Source: Actinomyces sp. oral taxon 414
GTDB taxonomy: Bacteria > Actinomycetota > Actinomycetes > Actinomycetales > Actinomycetaceae
Assembly (NCBI RefSeq): GCF_001278845.1
Contig: NZ_CP012590.1
Coordinates: 1,054,001 to 1,118,000, forward strand
Direction: 5' to 3'
Length of the DNA: 64,000 nucleotides
Below the pieces are notes generated by a model, which saw only the letters and a program-made list of their open reading frames with translations, had not been told where the DNA came from and did no database searches. How positions within the stretch are numbered: position 1 is the first letter of the stretch; every line of letters begins with the position of its first letter. Positions 1 through 9,290 of the stretch are shown here, in pieces. Both the position numbers and the translations under genes were made by a program.

Positions 1-12
1 ACGCCGATCGCC

Positions 13-933
13 ATGCGCCGCCGCCCCGCCTGCTTCATCTCCACCGGCTCGGTCCTCATCGACCTGCCCCTGCACGTCGACCACGTCCCCGCCTCGGGGG
101 GAGCCGTCACTGCCGTCTCCTCGGGCCCCGCCGTCGGCGGCGGGTACACCGTCGTGTCCGCCGTCGCCCGCCAGGGGCTGCCGGCGGCCCTGGCGGCCAC
201 GCTGGGCACCGGCCCCAACTCCTCCCAGGTGCGCCAGGCCATGATGCTCGACGGCGTCGAGCTCGTCGTCGAGGAGCTCGTGGGGGACATCGGCACCTGC
301 ACCACCCTCATCGAGCCCTCCGGACGCCGCTCCTTCATCACCACCGAGGGCGTGGAGGCCGAACCCCAGATCGAGGACCTCGAGCACCTCGAGCTCGTCG
401 GGGGCGACTGGGTCTACGCCACCGGCTACGACCTGGTCCACCCCAGCTCCTCAGCCGTCCTGAGCGCCTGGCTGCTGCGCCTGCCCGAGGACGTGGGGCT
501 CATTGTCGACCTCGGCCCCGTCCAGGCCGAGATGGGCGACGGGCTGCTGCGGGCGGTGCTGGCGCGCAGCACCCTGCTGACCGGCAACCACCTGGAGATG
601 ACCCGGCTCATCGAGCGCCTGGGCAGCCCGGGGGCGCTGCGCTCGGCGGCGCCCCGGGCCCTCATCGTCCGGCGCACCGGGGTCCACGGCTGCGAGCTGT
701 GGACCGTGGAGGGCGAGCACATCGAGGTCCCCGGCTTCGCCCGCGACGTCGTCGACACCACGGGGGCCGGTGACACCCACACCGGGGTGCTCGTGGCCGG
801 CCTCATGGACGGGCTCGACGTCGTCACCGCGGCCCGGCGCGCCAACGCCGCCGCCGCCGAGGCCGTCTCGCGGCTCGGACCGGCCCGGGCGCCGCGCCGC
901 GACGAGATCGACGCCCTGGTCGCCGGGCCGTGA
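13..933 (+). CDS. PfkB-family (ribokinase-like) sugar/nucleoside kinase, possibly 5'-partial
   Basis: This is a cytoplasmic kinase of the PfkB fold that transfers the ATP gamma-phosphate to a sugar, nucleoside or related hydroxyl; the substrate cannot be named from sequence. The C-terminal PfkB signature DTTGAGDTHTG starts at residue 248, with the catalytic base D254. The N-terminal half carries the substrate-lid part with a Gly-rich turn (AVGGGYTVV). At 306 aa the length is normal for the family. The first ATG lies 12 nt from the window edge and no in-frame stop precedes it, so the true start could be further upstream. It lies about 85 nt upstream of ftsK on the same strand. Confidence 0.85.
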   Translation: MRRRPACFISTGSVLIDLPLHVDHVPASGGAVTAVSSGPAVGGGYTVVSAVARQGLPAALAATLGTGPNSSQVRQAMMLDGVELVVEELVGDIGTCTTLIEPSGRRSFITTEGVEAEPQIEDLEHLELVGGDWVYATGYDLVHPSSSAVLSAWLLRLPEDVGLIVDLGPVQAEMGDGLLRAVLARSTLLTGNHLEMTRLIERLGSPGALRSAAPRALIVRRTGVHGCELWTVEGEHIEVPGFARDVVDTTGAGDTHTGVLVAGLMDGLDVVTAARRANAAAAEAVSRLGPARAPRRDEIDALVAGP

Positions 934-1017
934 CCGGGGCCGGGGGCGGGGCGCGCCGGCGGGAGGCGGCGTGGCATTTCCCTTGCGGGGCGGGCGAAGG
1001 CTAGCGTTGGACCCATC

Positions 1018-3762
1018 ATGAGCCCTCGCACCGCCCCCTCCGGCTCGCCCCGCGACAACGGCCGGCGCCCGCGCGCCGGCGGGTCGTCCGCGCCCGAGTC
1101 CCAGGACATCTCCCCCCAGAGCCGCTACCGGCGCACCGCCTGGGCCTTCCTCCTCCTCGCCCTCGCCGTGGTCACGGGACTGCGCGAATGGTTCGGCGTG
1201 TCCGGCGTGGCCGGGGGACTGCTCCACCACATAGCGGCCGGCCCCGTCGGCGTCCTGGGCCTGGTCGTCCCGCTGCTGCTGGGCGCCCTGGGCGTGGCCA
1301 TGCTGCGCGTGCACCGCTTCACCGGGGTGCACGTGCGCATAGCGGTGGGCGCCCTGGGCGTCCTGGCGGGCGTGACCGGAATCATCCAGGTCGCGGCGGG
1401 CAACCCCTCCCCGGGGAGGGGCGCCGCCGCCATTGAGGACGCCGGGGGACTGCTCGGCTGGATCGTCGGCTACCCCCTGGCCCTCCTGTTCTCCTCCGTG
1501 GGCGCCGTCATCCTGTTCATCCTGCTCATTGTCTTCTCCCTCCTGGTCCTGTCGGGGCTGACCGTGGCCGACGTGCGCGAGCGCCTCGCCTCACCTCGGG
1601 GCGACGGCGAGGGCGCCGACGGCGGCGGGGACAAGGAGGCCGACTCCTTCGCCCTGCGCCTGGTCGACCGCCTGCGCGGCGCCCGGTCGCGGGCGGGGGA
1701 GTCGGGCGCCGCCCTGGACTCCTACGACGCCGACGAGCCCTTCCGCTCCTCCCTGGAGACCGACCGGGCGCCCCGCCCGCGCGGCAACGGGCGGCGCAAG
1801 CGCTCCACCTCGCCCGTCGCCCCCACCCGCCGCTTCGAGGCGGCCAGCGCCGACGGCGCCCTCTTCGACGAGCACGCCGAGGACTCCAGGCCCACCTTCG
1901 TCCTGCCCGAGACCGCCGCCGACGGCGCCGCCCCGCCCGACGAGCGGCCCCCGGCCCGTCGCGCCGCGCCCTCCCCGCCCCCGGCCCCCCCGGCCGAGCC
2001 GGCCGGCGCGTGGGCGCCGTCGTCGGCCCCCTCGCCCGCCGAACCGGGCCCCGCAATGGCCGCGGGGCCCGTGGAGCTGCCCGACGGCACCTCCTACGTC
2101 CTGCCCGGCGACGACCTCCTGCGGCCCGGCCCCGAACACGCCACCCGCACCGAGGCCAACGACGCCATTGTCGTCAGGCTCCAGGACGTCTTCGCCGAGT
2201 TCAACGTCGACGCCACCGTCACCGGCTACACCCGCGGCCCCCAGGTCACCCGCTACGAGGTCCACCTGGGCCGGGGCGTCAATGTCTCGCGCGTGACCGG
2301 CCAGGCCAAGAACATCGCCTACGCGGTGGGCAGCGACGAGATCCGGCTGCTGACCCCCATCCCGGGCAAGAGCGCCATCGGCGTGGAGATACCCAACTCC
2401 GACCGGGAGATGGTCAAGCTCGGCGACGTCCTGCGCTCGGGGGCCGCCAAGAAGCAGACCCACCCGCTGGTGGTGGGCCTGGGCAAGAACGTCGAGGGCG
2501 ACTACGTGGTGACCAACCTCGCCAAGACCCCGCACCTGCTGGTGGCCGGCCAGACCGGCTCGGGCAAGTCTTCCTTCGTCAACTCCATGATCACCTCCAT
2601 TATGATGCGGGCCACCCCGCAGGAGGTGCGCATGGTGCTGGTGGACCCCAAGCGCGTGGAGCTGACCGTCTACGAGGGCATCCCCCACCTGATCACCCCC
2701 ATTATCACCTCGCCGAAGAAGGCCGCCGAGGCCCTGGAGTGGGTGGTGCGCGAGATGGACGCCCGCTACGACGACCTGGCCTCCTTCGGCTTCAAGCACA
2801 TCGACGACTTCAATGCGGCGGTGCGCGCCGGCGAGGTCCGGCCCCTGCCCGGCTCCCAGCGGGTCATCAGCCCCTACCCCTACCTGCTGGTCGTCGTCGA
2901 CGAGCTGGCCGACCTCATGATGACGGCCCCCAAGGACGTGGAGGCCTCCATCCAGCGCATCACCCAGCTGGCCCGCGCCGCCGGCATCCACCTGGTGCTG
3001 GCCACCCAGAGGCCCGTGGCGCAGGTGGTCACCGGCCTGATCAAGTCCAACGTGCCCTCCCGCCTGGCCTTCGCCACCGCCTCCCAGCTGGACTCGCGCG
3101 TCATTCTCGACCAGAACGGCGCCGAGACCCTCACCGGTCAGGGCGACGCCCTCTACCTGGGACCGGGCGCCTCCACCCCGGTGCGCATCCAGGGCTCGTG
3201 GGTCACCGAGTCCGAGATCCGCGCCGTCGTCGAGCACGTCAAGGCCCAGCTGACTCCCGAGTACCGCGAGGACGTGGTCGTCCCCGAGGTCAAGAAGCAG
3301 ATCGACGAGGAGATCGGCGACGACATGGACCTGCTCCTGCAGGCCGCCGAACTCATTATCTCCAGCCAGTTCGGCTCGACCTCCATGCTTCAGCGCAAGC
3401 TGCGGGTCGGCTTCGCCAAGGCGGGCCGGCTCATGGACCTGCTCGAGACCCGCCAGGTCGTGGGCCCCTCCGAGGGCTCCAAGGCCCGCGACGTCCTGGT
3501 CGCCCCCGAGCAGCTTGAGGAGACGCTGGACTGGATCAGGGGCGGGGGCGCGGCTCCCGGCGACGAGCCCGCCGTGACCACCCCCGCCGCCGTGGCCGCG
3601 CCCGCCACCGCCGCCACCGCGGTCTCGCCCTCCAGCGCGGTCACGCCCGAACTGGCCGCCGAGGACGCCGAGGACTACAACCGGGGATCCTGGCGGGGGC
3701 GCTCCTCCGACGGGCCCGACGAGGACGCCTGGAGCCTGACCGGCCGCGGCCCCTCCTGGTGA
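1018..3762 (+). CDS. ftsK: DNA translocase FtsK/SpoIIIE
   Basis: Septum-anchored, ATP-driven dsDNA pump that clears the chromosome terminus from the closing division septum. The N-terminal 190 residues contain four hydrophobic membrane segments. A Pro/Ala-rich, poorly conserved linker follows to about residue 370, then the RecA-like motor. Walker A is GQTGSGKSS (G511, K517 and S518 bind nucleotide) and Walker B is [10 protein letters not shown] with D628/E629. The last ~140 residues include the winged-helix gamma domain ([16 protein letters not shown] and following) that reads polar DNA motifs in the family. A low-complexity Ala/Thr tail ends the protein. At 914 aa it is typical for actinobacteria. 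A TAGCGT hexamer lies 10 nt before the ATG. Confidence 0.96.
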   Translation: MSPRTAPSGSPRDNGRRPRAGGSSAPESQDISPQSRYRRTAWAFLLLALAVVTGLREWFGVSGVAGGLLHHIAAGPVGVLGLVVPLLLGALGVAMLRVHRFTGVHVRIAVGALGVLAGVTGIIQVAAGNPSPGRGAAAIEDAGGLLGWIVGYPLALLFSSVGAVILFILLIVFSLLVLSGLTVADVRERLASPRGDGEGADGGGDKEADSFALRLVDRLRGARSRAGESGAALDSYDADEPFRSSLETDRAPRPRGNGRRKRSTSPVAPTRRFEAASADGALFDEHAEDSRPTFVLPETAADGAAPPDERPPARRAAPSPPPAPPAEPAGAWAPSSAPSPAEPGPAMAAGPVELPDGTSYVLPGDDLLRPGPEHATRTEANDAIVVRLQDVFAEFNVDATVTGYTRGPQVTRYEVHLGRGVNVSRVTGQAKNIAYAVGSDEIRLLTPIPGKSAIGVEIPNSDREMVKLGDVLRSGAAKKQTHPLVVGLGKNVEGDYVVTNLAKTPHLLVAGQTGSGKSSFVNSMITSIMMRATPQEVRMVLVDPKRVELTVYEGIPHLITPIITSPKKAAEALEWVVREMDARYDDLASFGFKHIDDFNAAVRAGEVRPLPGSQRVISPYPYLLVVVDELADLMMTAPKDVEASIQRITQLARAAGIHLVLATQRPVAQVVTGLIKSNVPSRLAFATASQLDSRVILDQNGAETLTGQGDALYLGPGASTPVRIQGSWVTESEIRAVVEHVKAQLTPEYREDVVVPEVKKQIDEEIGDDMDLLLQAAELIISSQFGSTSMLQRKLRVGFAKAGRLMDLLETRQVVGPSEGSKARDVLVAPEQLEETLDWIRGGGAAPGDEPAVTTPAAVAAPATAATAVSPSSAVTPELAAEDAEDYNRGSWRGRSSDGPDEDAWSLTGRGPSW

Positions 3763-3775
3763 GGGCGGCCGGCGC

Positions 3776-5059
3776 TCAGCCCCGGGGCCGGGCGACGGGG
3801 GCGTCCCCGCTCGGCGCGGGCGGGTCGTCGGTGAGGGTCTGGGCGTTGACGACCTCGGTCACGGCCTGCCAGCGCCGGTCGATCTCCTCGGCGGACAGGG
3901 TCGAGTCCGCGGGCACCCGCCCCTGCTGCGCCGCGGCGAGGTCGACCAGTCGGTGCCCGCCGCCGAGGTCCACCGTGAAGGGGTGCCAGTGCAGGGCCTG
4001 GACGCTCACGTCCCGGGTCCCGTCCGCATCCTGCGTCACGACGACGTCGACCCACACGAACAGGCCGATCTCCACCAGGATGGTGCCCAGGGCCTCGGAC
4101 TGGTTGGAGATGAAGTTGCCGGCCGAGTAGGACACCCACATGCCCCGTCCGCCCGGCCCGCCGGGCAGCAGCTCGTTGGTCTCGGGCACGTGCGGGTGGG
4201 CGCCGAATAGGACGTCGACCTGGCCGGTGGCCGCGACCGCCTGGGCGAACTCGGTCTGCTCGGGCACCGGGTCGGGGGAGTACTCCTCGCCGATCTGGGC
4301 GTGCAGGACGACGACGTCGGCGCCCGCCTCGCGCGCGGCGCGGGCCCGGGCCTCGATCCAGGCGACGTCGTTGAGGTTGACCGCCCACTCGGGGTCGGCG
4401 CTGAAGCCGTTGAGGCCGTAGGTGCTCGACAGCTGGGCGACCGTGATGGTCATGCCGTCCCGGGTCAGGTCGTAGAGCTGGTAGGGGGCGGCCGCCTCGG
4501 CCTGGGTCCGGTTGGTGCCCGAGTAGCCCATGGAATCGGCCCGCAGCGCGTCCGCCGTCGTGACGACCCCGTCGAAGCCCCGGTCCCAGGAGTGGTTGGA
4601 GGCGGTGGCGCACCCGTCCCAGCCGGAGCGCGACAGGGCGTCGACCACGGCGGTGGTGGAGCCGAACATCGGGTAGCCCGAGGGCACGCCGTCGGGGGAC
4701 ACGGGCACCTCCATGCCGCACAGGGCCAGGTCGACGCCCTCGGACCAGGGTCGGGCGGCGGCGATGAGCGGTTCGATGTCGCCGCCGCCGCCGGCGGTGT
4801 CGTCCATGACGGGCATGTGGGTCAGGACGTCGCCGGCGTAGCCGATGGTGAAGTGGGCCTCGGTCGGCGTGGGGGAGGGCGTCGGCGTTGGGGCGGCGGG
4901 GGTCGCGGCGGCGGGGGCGGAGGAGGCCGCGCCGGTGGCGGCGCCGCGATCGAGCAGCAGAGTCGTGGTGACGGTCACGGCGAGACTCGCTACGAGGAGG
5001 ACGAGGAGCAGCGCCCGCCTTCTGGAGGCGCGGGCGCGGGAGGATGTCGGCGTGGGCAC
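3776..5059 (-). CDS. CapA-family (PGA_cap) metallophosphatase-like exported protein
   Basis: Extracytoplasmic protein of the CapA/PGA_cap family, a calcineurin-like metallophosphoesterase fold linked in other bacteria to poly-gamma-glutamate capsule synthesis; the substrate here is unknown. It has a basic N-terminus, one hydrophobic segment (residues ~15-37), a Pro/Thr/Ser linker and the catalytic domain from about residue 70. Metal-site motifs visible are GDVLTH, NHSWDRG and AHPHVPE. Other capsule genes are absent nearby, so a general cell-surface role is more likely than capsule export. The GTG start has TAACCT 6 nt upstream, which suggests a leaderless transcript. It is convergent with ftsK, 13 nt apart. 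Confidence 0.8.
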   Translation of the reverse strand: MPTPTSSRARASRRRALLLVLLVASLAVTVTTTLLLDRGAATGAASSAPAAATPAAPTPTPSPTPTEAHFTIGYAGDVLTHMPVMDDTAGGGGDIEPLIAAARPWSEGVDLALCGMEVPVSPDGVPSGYPMFGSTTAVVDALSRSGWDGCATASNHSWDRGFDGVVTTADALRADSMGYSGTNRTQAEAAAPYQLYDLTRDGMTITVAQLSSTYGLNGFSADPEWAVNLNDVAWIEARARAAREAGADVVVLHAQIGEEYSPDPVPEQTEFAQAVAATGQVDVLFGAHPHVPETNELLPGGPGGRGMWVSYSAGNFISNQSEALGTILVEIGLFVWVDVVVTQDADGTRDVSVQALHWHPFTVDLGGGHRLVDLAAAQQGRVPADSTLSAEEIDRRWQAVTEVVNAQTLTDDPPAPSGDAPVARPRG

Positions 5060-5163
5060 GCCCCCAGGTTAGGGGGTGTGATTCCTCCGCCGCCAGGCCC
5101 ACCGGCCCGGGCGGGCGGGTCGGTGGGACCTGGGGCGGGGGGAGATCATCTAGGCTGGGGGCG

Positions 5164-5796
5164 ATGAACAGTAGGACGACGCCGCCCGGCCCCCCGGCCG
5201 CGGTCGCGGGGCGCAGCGAGGCCCCGCTGCTCAATATCGCCAATGCGCTCACCGTGGTGCGCCTGGTGCTCGTCCCCGTCTTCATCTGGCTCATGCTCCG
5301 GCCCGGCGACGCCGTGCGGCTGGCCGCCGCCCTCGTCTTCGCGCTCGCCGCGGCCACCGACCGGCTCGACGGCCAGCTCGCCCGCTCGCGCAACCTCGTC
5401 ACCAGCTTCGGCAAGATCGCCGACCCCATCGCCGACAAGGCCCTGACCCTGTCCGCCTTCGTCCTGCTGTCGGTGGCCGGGCGCCTGTGGTGGTGGGTCA
5501 CCGTCCTCATTATCGTGCGCGAGCTGGGCATCACCCTCATGCGCTTCGTCATGCTGCGCCGGGCCGTCATGGCCGCCTCGAGGGGGGGCAAGCTCAAGAC
5601 CGCCCTCCAGGTCACCGGGATCTTCGGTCTGCTCGTGCCCTGGGCCGCATTCGTCCCCCCCGTCCTGGCGACGGCGCTCGACCTGGTCGCCTACGCCCTG
5701 GTCGGCTCGGCCCTCGTCGTCACGCTGGTCACGGGCGCGGACTACGTCCTCAAGGCCCTGCGCCTGTCGCGCGCCGATCCCGGGGGGCGCCCGTGA
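5164..5796 (+). CDS. pgsA: CDP-diacylglycerol-glycerol-3-phosphate 3-phosphatidyltransferase
   Basis: Integral membrane enzyme that joins CDP-diacylglycerol and glycerol-3-phosphate to form phosphatidylglycerol-phosphate, the first committed step of PG/cardiolipin synthesis. The CDP-alcohol phosphotransferase signature D-x2-DG-x2-AR-x8-G-x3-D-x3-D is complete: D66, D69, G70, A73, R74, G83, D87, D91. About five hydrophobic helices are present. The ATG at 5164 is preferred over an upstream GTG (5044) because the conserved domain starts 22 residues later and TAGGCT lies 7 nt upstream, a leaderless arrangement. Its stop overlaps the GTG start of cinA, so the two are probably translationally coupled. 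Confidence 0.92.
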   Translation: MNSRTTPPGPPAAVAGRSEAPLLNIANALTVVRLVLVPVFIWLMLRPGDAVRLAAALVFALAAATDRLDGQLARSRNLVTSFGKIADPIADKALTLSAFVLLSVAGRLWWWVTVLIIVRELGITLMRFVMLRRAVMAASRGGKLKTALQVTGIFGLLVPWAAFVPPVLATALDLVAYALVGSALVVTLVTGADYVLKALRLSRADPGGRP

Positions 5797-6302
5797 GCGG
5801 GGCCGCGCCGCAGTCCGGCCTGGTCGAGGCGGCCCGCTGCCTGCTGAGTGCGGCGCAGGAGCGGGGCCTGACCCTGGCCGTCGCCGAGTCCCTGACCGGG
5901 GGCGGGGTCGTCTCGGCGCTGGTGGGCGTGCCCGGGGCCTCGGCGGTCGTCGTCGGCGGGGTGGTCGCCTACGCCACCCGCATTAAGTCCCAGCTGCTGG
6001 GCGTGGACCGCGGGCGACTCGAGCGCACCGGCCCGGTCGACGGGGAGGTCGCCGAGCAGATGGCGCGGGGGGTGGCCTCCCTCATGGGTGCCGACCTCGG
6101 CCTGGCCACGACCGGGGTGGCCGGCCCGGGGCCGGCCGACGGGCACCCGGCCGGGACCGTGCACGTGGCCGTCTCCTCGCCCTGGGGGACGGTGAGCCGC
6201 CGCCTGAGCCTGGCCGGGGACCGCTCCGCCGTGCGGGAGGGGGCGACGACGGCGGTGCTGGCGCTGGCCGTCGGCCTGCTCGACGCCTCCGTGGACCGCT
6301 GA
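5793..6302 (+). CDS. cinA: CinA C-terminal-domain protein (nicotinamide-nucleotide amidohydrolase family)
   Basis: Single-domain CinA/PncC-type protein of 169 aa. In other bacteria this domain deamidates nicotinamide mononucleotide in NAD salvage. The motifs AVAESLTGGGV, VVAYATRIKSQLLGV and TTGVAGPGPADG are all present. The GTG start at 5793 overlaps the pgsA stop (GTGA), which fixes the frame; the longer open frame beginning inside pgsA is spurious. The N-terminal MoCF-like domain of full-length CinA is absent, as in most actinobacteria. The position between pgsA and the ClgR-type regulator is the usual actinobacterial order. Confidence 0.9.
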   Translation: MSGAAPQSGLVEAARCLLSAAQERGLTLAVAESLTGGGVVSALVGVPGASAVVVGGVVAYATRIKSQLLGVDRGRLERTGPVDGEVAEQMARGVASLMGADLGLATTGVAGPGPADGHPAGTVHVAVSSPWGTVSRRLSLAGDRSAVREGATTAVLALAVGLLDASVDR

Positions 6303-6587
6303 GGGCCGCCGCCCGCGAGCCGGACCGCGGTGCGCTCGCACGAGCGGGATCACAGTGCGCTCACAAATGGATTCCAAGGTTTCTCTCAGAATCACGGGCC
6401 AGGATCAGCCCAACGTCACCGCGGGGGCCCGGCCCCAGGGGAACCCCGTGGGGCGGGAATGAAACTCAGCAGCGATTGGTTGTGCCACACGATGAACAAC
6501 GCGACTCACCCCCGCACCACCCGTCCTGCGCGTTCGGCCAGCAGGATGCCGGCGCGCAAATCCTCCGCGGCAACGTACGGTTCGACT
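6303..6587. other. Intergenic region upstream of the ClgR-type regulator
   Basis: About 285 nt without a supported gene. It contains a GC-rich inverted repeat around 6420-6455 (ggggcccggcccc followed by ccccgtgggg). It ends with the hexamer TACGGT at 6576-6581, exactly 6 nt before the GTG of the regulator, which suits a -10 element of a leaderless mRNA. Open frames entering from upstream lack coding character. Confidence 0.5.
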
Positions 6588-6908
6588 GTGGACGCCACGA
6601 AGCACGAGAATGTCCTCCTGCGCCGCGAGATCGGTGAGGTCCTGCGCTCCGTGCGCCAGCACCAGGGGCGCACCCTGCGCGAGGTGTCCTCACAGGCCCG
6701 CGTCTCCCTGGGCTACCTCTCCGAGGTCGAGCGCGGGCAGAAGGAGGCCTCCTCCGAGCTGCTCGCCTCCATCTGCCAGGCCCTCAACGCTCCGCTGTCG
6801 GTGGTGCTGCGCGAGGTCTCCGACCGCATCGCCCTGGCCGAGGGCGTGACCATTCCGGACACCGTTCCAGACGAGCTCATCCGTCAACAGCAGGGCGCCA
6901 TGCGCTGA
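6588..6908 (+). CDS. clgR: XRE-family transcriptional regulator, ClgR type
   Basis: A 106-aa DNA-binding protein made almost entirely of one helix-turn-helix. The motif [20 protein letters not shown] followed by QKEASSELL is diagnostic of the ClgR/PopR group. In streptomycetes, corynebacteria and mycobacteria ClgR activates clp protease genes and other stress genes. The GTG at 6588 is chosen because homologous proteins start just before [11 protein letters not shown], and the upstream in-frame ATGs would add about 80 residues of non-conserved sequence. TACGGT lies 6 nt before this GTG. It sits between cinA and the DUF3046 gene, as is common in actinobacteria. Confidence 0.88.
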   Translation: MDATKHENVLLRREIGEVLRSVRQHQGRTLREVSSQARVSLGYLSEVERGQKEASSELLASICQALNAPLSVVLREVSDRIALAEGVTIPDTVPDELIRQQQGAMR

Positions 6909-6980
6909 AAGGCCCCCTCGCCCGCCCCCGGCGCCATGCGGCTCCGGGGGCGGAGGCGCACGTGTGGGACGGTGGATCCG

Positions 6981-7214
6981 GTGAAGCACTCCGAGTTCTG
7001 GCGCGCCGTCGAGGCCGTCCACGGATCGGCCCACGGCCGCTCCCTCGCCCAGGACCTCGTCCTGACCGCCCTGGGCGCCACCTGCGTCGAGGCGCTGGCC
7101 CGCGGGGAGGCCCCCCGCCAGGTGTGGGACGCCCTGTGCGATGAGACGGATGTCACCGAGGCCGACCGCTGGGTCTACCGCGCCGATCCGCGCCGGCGGT
7201 CCCGGCGGCGCTGA
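6981..7214 (+). CDS. DUF3046 family protein
   Basis: A 77-aa protein of unknown function, restricted to actinobacteria and nearly always placed just upstream of recA. It begins VKHSEFWRAVEAVHG, which matches the conserved start of the family, so the GTG at 6981 is preferred over the upstream ATG at 6936. The middle (LAQDLVLTALGATCVEAL and the RQVWDALCDE segment) is helical and family-like; the tail is Arg-rich. No catalytic residues are apparent. Confidence 0.85.
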   Translation: MKHSEFWRAVEAVHGSAHGRSLAQDLVLTALGATCVEALARGEAPRQVWDALCDETDVTEADRWVYRADPRRRSRRR

Positions 7215-7257
7215 GGGGCGCCGGCGATCACGGTACTGAGGGGCGCCGACGGCGCCC

Positions 7258-7290
7258 GCGGGCGCGATGGCGACACGCCGTCGCGCCCGC
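7258..7290 (+). terminator. Hairpin terminator between DUF3046 gene and recA
   Basis: A 10-bp GC stem (GCGGGCGCGA at 7258-7267 pairs with TCGCGCCCGC at 7281-7290) with a 13-nt loop, followed by TTGCTT. It separates the upstream gene from the recA promoter and SOS box. Confidence 0.5.
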
Positions 7291-7297
7291 TTGCTTA

Positions 7298-7313
7298 TCG
7301 AACAGATGTACGA
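7298..7313 (+). promoter_or_regulatory. LexA (SOS) box of recA
   Basis: TCGAACAGATGTACGA matches the actinobacterial/Gram-positive SOS consensus TCGAAC-N4-GTTCGA with one mismatch. It lies directly before a TATCGT hexamer (7315-7320), where bound LexA would block RNA polymerase. Confidence 0.9.
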
Positions 7314-7491
7314 CTATCGTCGTCCCCAGACGACCCCGCCGGCCCGGTCCTCCACAGGGCTCGAACACCGCCGGTGAAACATGTCAGTGGTCCGGCATAC
7401 CGTCGTCGGCGGGCCCCGGAGAGGGGACCCCGCCCATTAGGACCAGCCCAGCCGCCGCGGCGACGAGCCGCCCGAGACCGGAGGTAGACCG

Positions 7492-8742
7492 ATGTCTGCA
7501 GCCACCCAGACCAAGGACCGCTCCAAGGCCTTGGCCACCGCCCTGACCCAGATCGACAAGGCCTTCGGCAAGGGGTCGGTCATGCGCCTGGGCGATGACA
7601 TCCGCCCGCCCGTGGCCGTCATCCCCACCGGGTCGGTCGCCCTGGACATCGCCCTGGGCATTGGCGGCCTGCCGCGCGGGCGCATTGTGGAGATCTTCGG
7701 ACCGGAGTCCTCGGGCAAGACCACCGTGGCCCTGCACGCCGTCGCCAGCGCCCAGAGGGCCGGGGGCAACGCCGCCTTCATCGACGCCGAGCACGCCCTC
7801 GACCCCGTCTACGCCAAGGCCCTGGGCGTGGACACCGACAACCTCCTGGTCTCCCAGCCGGACACCGGCGAGCAGGCCCTGGAGATCGCGGACATGCTCA
7901 TCCGCTCCGGCGGCCTGGACATCATTGTCATCGACTCCGTGGCGGCCCTGGTCCCCAAGGCGGAGATCGAGGGGGAGATGGGCGACTCCCACGTCGGCCT
8001 CCAGGCCCGCCTCATGAGCCAGGCGCTGCGCAAGATCACCGGGGCGCTGTCTTCGACGGGCACCACCGCCATCTTCATCAACCAGCTGCGCGAGAAGATC
8101 GGCGTCTTCTTCGGCAACCCGGAGACCACCACCGGCGGCAAGGCCCTGAAGTTCTACGCCAGCGTGCGCATCGACGTGCGCCGCGCCCAGACCCTCAAGG
8201 ACGGGGACCAGCCGGTAGGCAACCGCACCAAGGCCAAGGTCGTCAAGAACAAGATGGCCCCGCCCTTCAAGCAGGCCGAGTTCGACATCCTCTACGGCCA
8301 GGGCATCTCCCGCGAGGGGGGCCTGCTGGACCTGGGCGTGGAGAACGGGATCGTCCGCAAGTCGGGGTCCTGGTACACCTACGGGTCCGACCAGCTCGGC
8401 CAGGGCAAGGAGAACGCCCGCGCCTTCCTCAGGGACAACCCCGAGCTCGCCAACGAGATCGAGACCAAGATCCTGGCCGCCCTGGGCATTGGCGAGGCCG
8501 GGCGCCGGGCCAGGGAGGAGGCCGCCGCCGCCGAGGCCGAGGCCGCCCTGGCTGCCGCCGCCCAGGTCGAGGTCGAGGCGCCCGCCAAGCCCGCCCCCGC
8601 CAAGTCCTCCAAGCCCTCCAAGTCCGGCCCGGCCAAGTCCGGCGCGGCCAAGGGCGGGTCGGACAAGCCGGCGGCCGAGGGCGAGGCGGCCGGCGCCCTG
8701 GACATCGACGCCGCCTTCGGCGAGGACGCCGGCGGCTTCTGA
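7492..8742 (+). CDS. recA: Recombinase RecA
   Basis: ATP-dependent strand-exchange protein and co-protease for LexA. Walker A is GPESSGKT (residues 70-77, K76); the Walker B region is [17 protein letters not shown]; the DNA-binding loop contains [21 protein letters not shown]. The core ends near residue 345. Beyond it is a long tail, first Ala/Glu-rich, then Pro-Ala-Lys and Ser-Lys-rich, ending in the acidic [13 protein letters not shown]. The total of 416 aa is about 60 longer than usual. A GGAGGT ribosome site precedes the ATG. It is preceded by an SOS box, and its stop overlaps the recX start by one base. Confidence 0.98.
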   Translation: MSAATQTKDRSKALATALTQIDKAFGKGSVMRLGDDIRPPVAVIPTGSVALDIALGIGGLPRGRIVEIFGPESSGKTTVALHAVASAQRAGGNAAFIDAEHALDPVYAKALGVDTDNLLVSQPDTGEQALEIADMLIRSGGLDIIVIDSVAALVPKAEIEGEMGDSHVGLQARLMSQALRKITGALSSTGTTAIFINQLREKIGVFFGNPETTTGGKALKFYASVRIDVRRAQTLKDGDQPVGNRTKAKVVKNKMAPPFKQAEFDILYGQGISREGGLLDLGVENGIVRKSGSWYTYGSDQLGQGKENARAFLRDNPELANEIETKILAALGIGEAGRRAREEAAAAEAEAALAAAAQVEVEAPAKPAPAKSSKPSKSGPAKSGAAKGGSDKPAAEGEAAGALDIDAAFGEDAGGF

Positions 8743-9242
8743 TGCCCTGGCTCACGCCCGACGAGCACACCCGGCGGGTCGAGGCGGCCCGGGACATCGT
8801 CCTGCGCCGCCTCGACCGCTGCGCCGCACCGCGGGCCGTCCTGGCCCGTACGCTGGAGCGCCGGGGCGTCGACCCGCACGTCGCGAAGGAGGCCCTCGAC
8901 CGCCTCGAGGCCGCCGGCGTCGTCAACGACGGCGCCTATGCCGCCGCGCTGGCGCGCACCCGCTTCGCCGAGAAGGGCGCCGCCCGGCGCGCCATCGCCG
9001 AGGAGCTCCGCCTCAAGGGAGTGGGGGAGGGACCCATCCGTGCGGCCCTGACCCAGGTCGACGACGAGGACGAGGCCGCCGCCGCCCTGGCCCTGGCCCG
9101 CCGGAAGCTCGCCGCCACCCGGGGACTCGACCCCGATGTCCGACGGCGCCGGGCCCTGGCGCTGCTGGGCCGCAAGGGCTACTCGGCCACCGCGGCCGCC
9201 GACGCCGTGGACGCCGCCTGGGCCGAGGCCGAAGGGGCCTGA
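8742..9242 (+). CDS. recX: Regulatory protein RecX
   Basis: Modulator of RecA filament growth. It is a 166-aa, mostly helical protein with three-helix repeats, showing the family patterns ARDIVLRRLDRCAAPRAVL, RLEAAGVVNDGAYAAALARTR and RRRALALLGRKGYS. The ATG overlaps the recA TGA (TGATG), so it is translationally coupled and co-induced with recA under SOS control. It is convergent with the PEP carboxykinase gene; the 48-nt gap is GC-rich and can form hairpins. Confidence 0.93.
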   Translation: MPWLTPDEHTRRVEAARDIVLRRLDRCAAPRAVLARTLERRGVDPHVAKEALDRLEAAGVVNDGAYAAALARTRFAEKGAARRAIAEELRLKGVGEGPIRAALTQVDDEDEAAAALALARRKLAATRGLDPDVRRRRALALLGRKGYSATAAADAVDAAWAEAEGA

Positions 9243-9290
9243 GGGCGTCGCGGGCCCCGCCCCGCCCGGCCCCGCCGCGCTGGGCGGGTC

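Noticed and set aside
1591-3237. Long minus-strand open frame inside ftsK, and similar antisense frames over pckG, GH36, hflX and dinG
   Set aside because: These have Gly/Ala/His-rich translations with no domain and coincide with strongly supported genes on the other strand.
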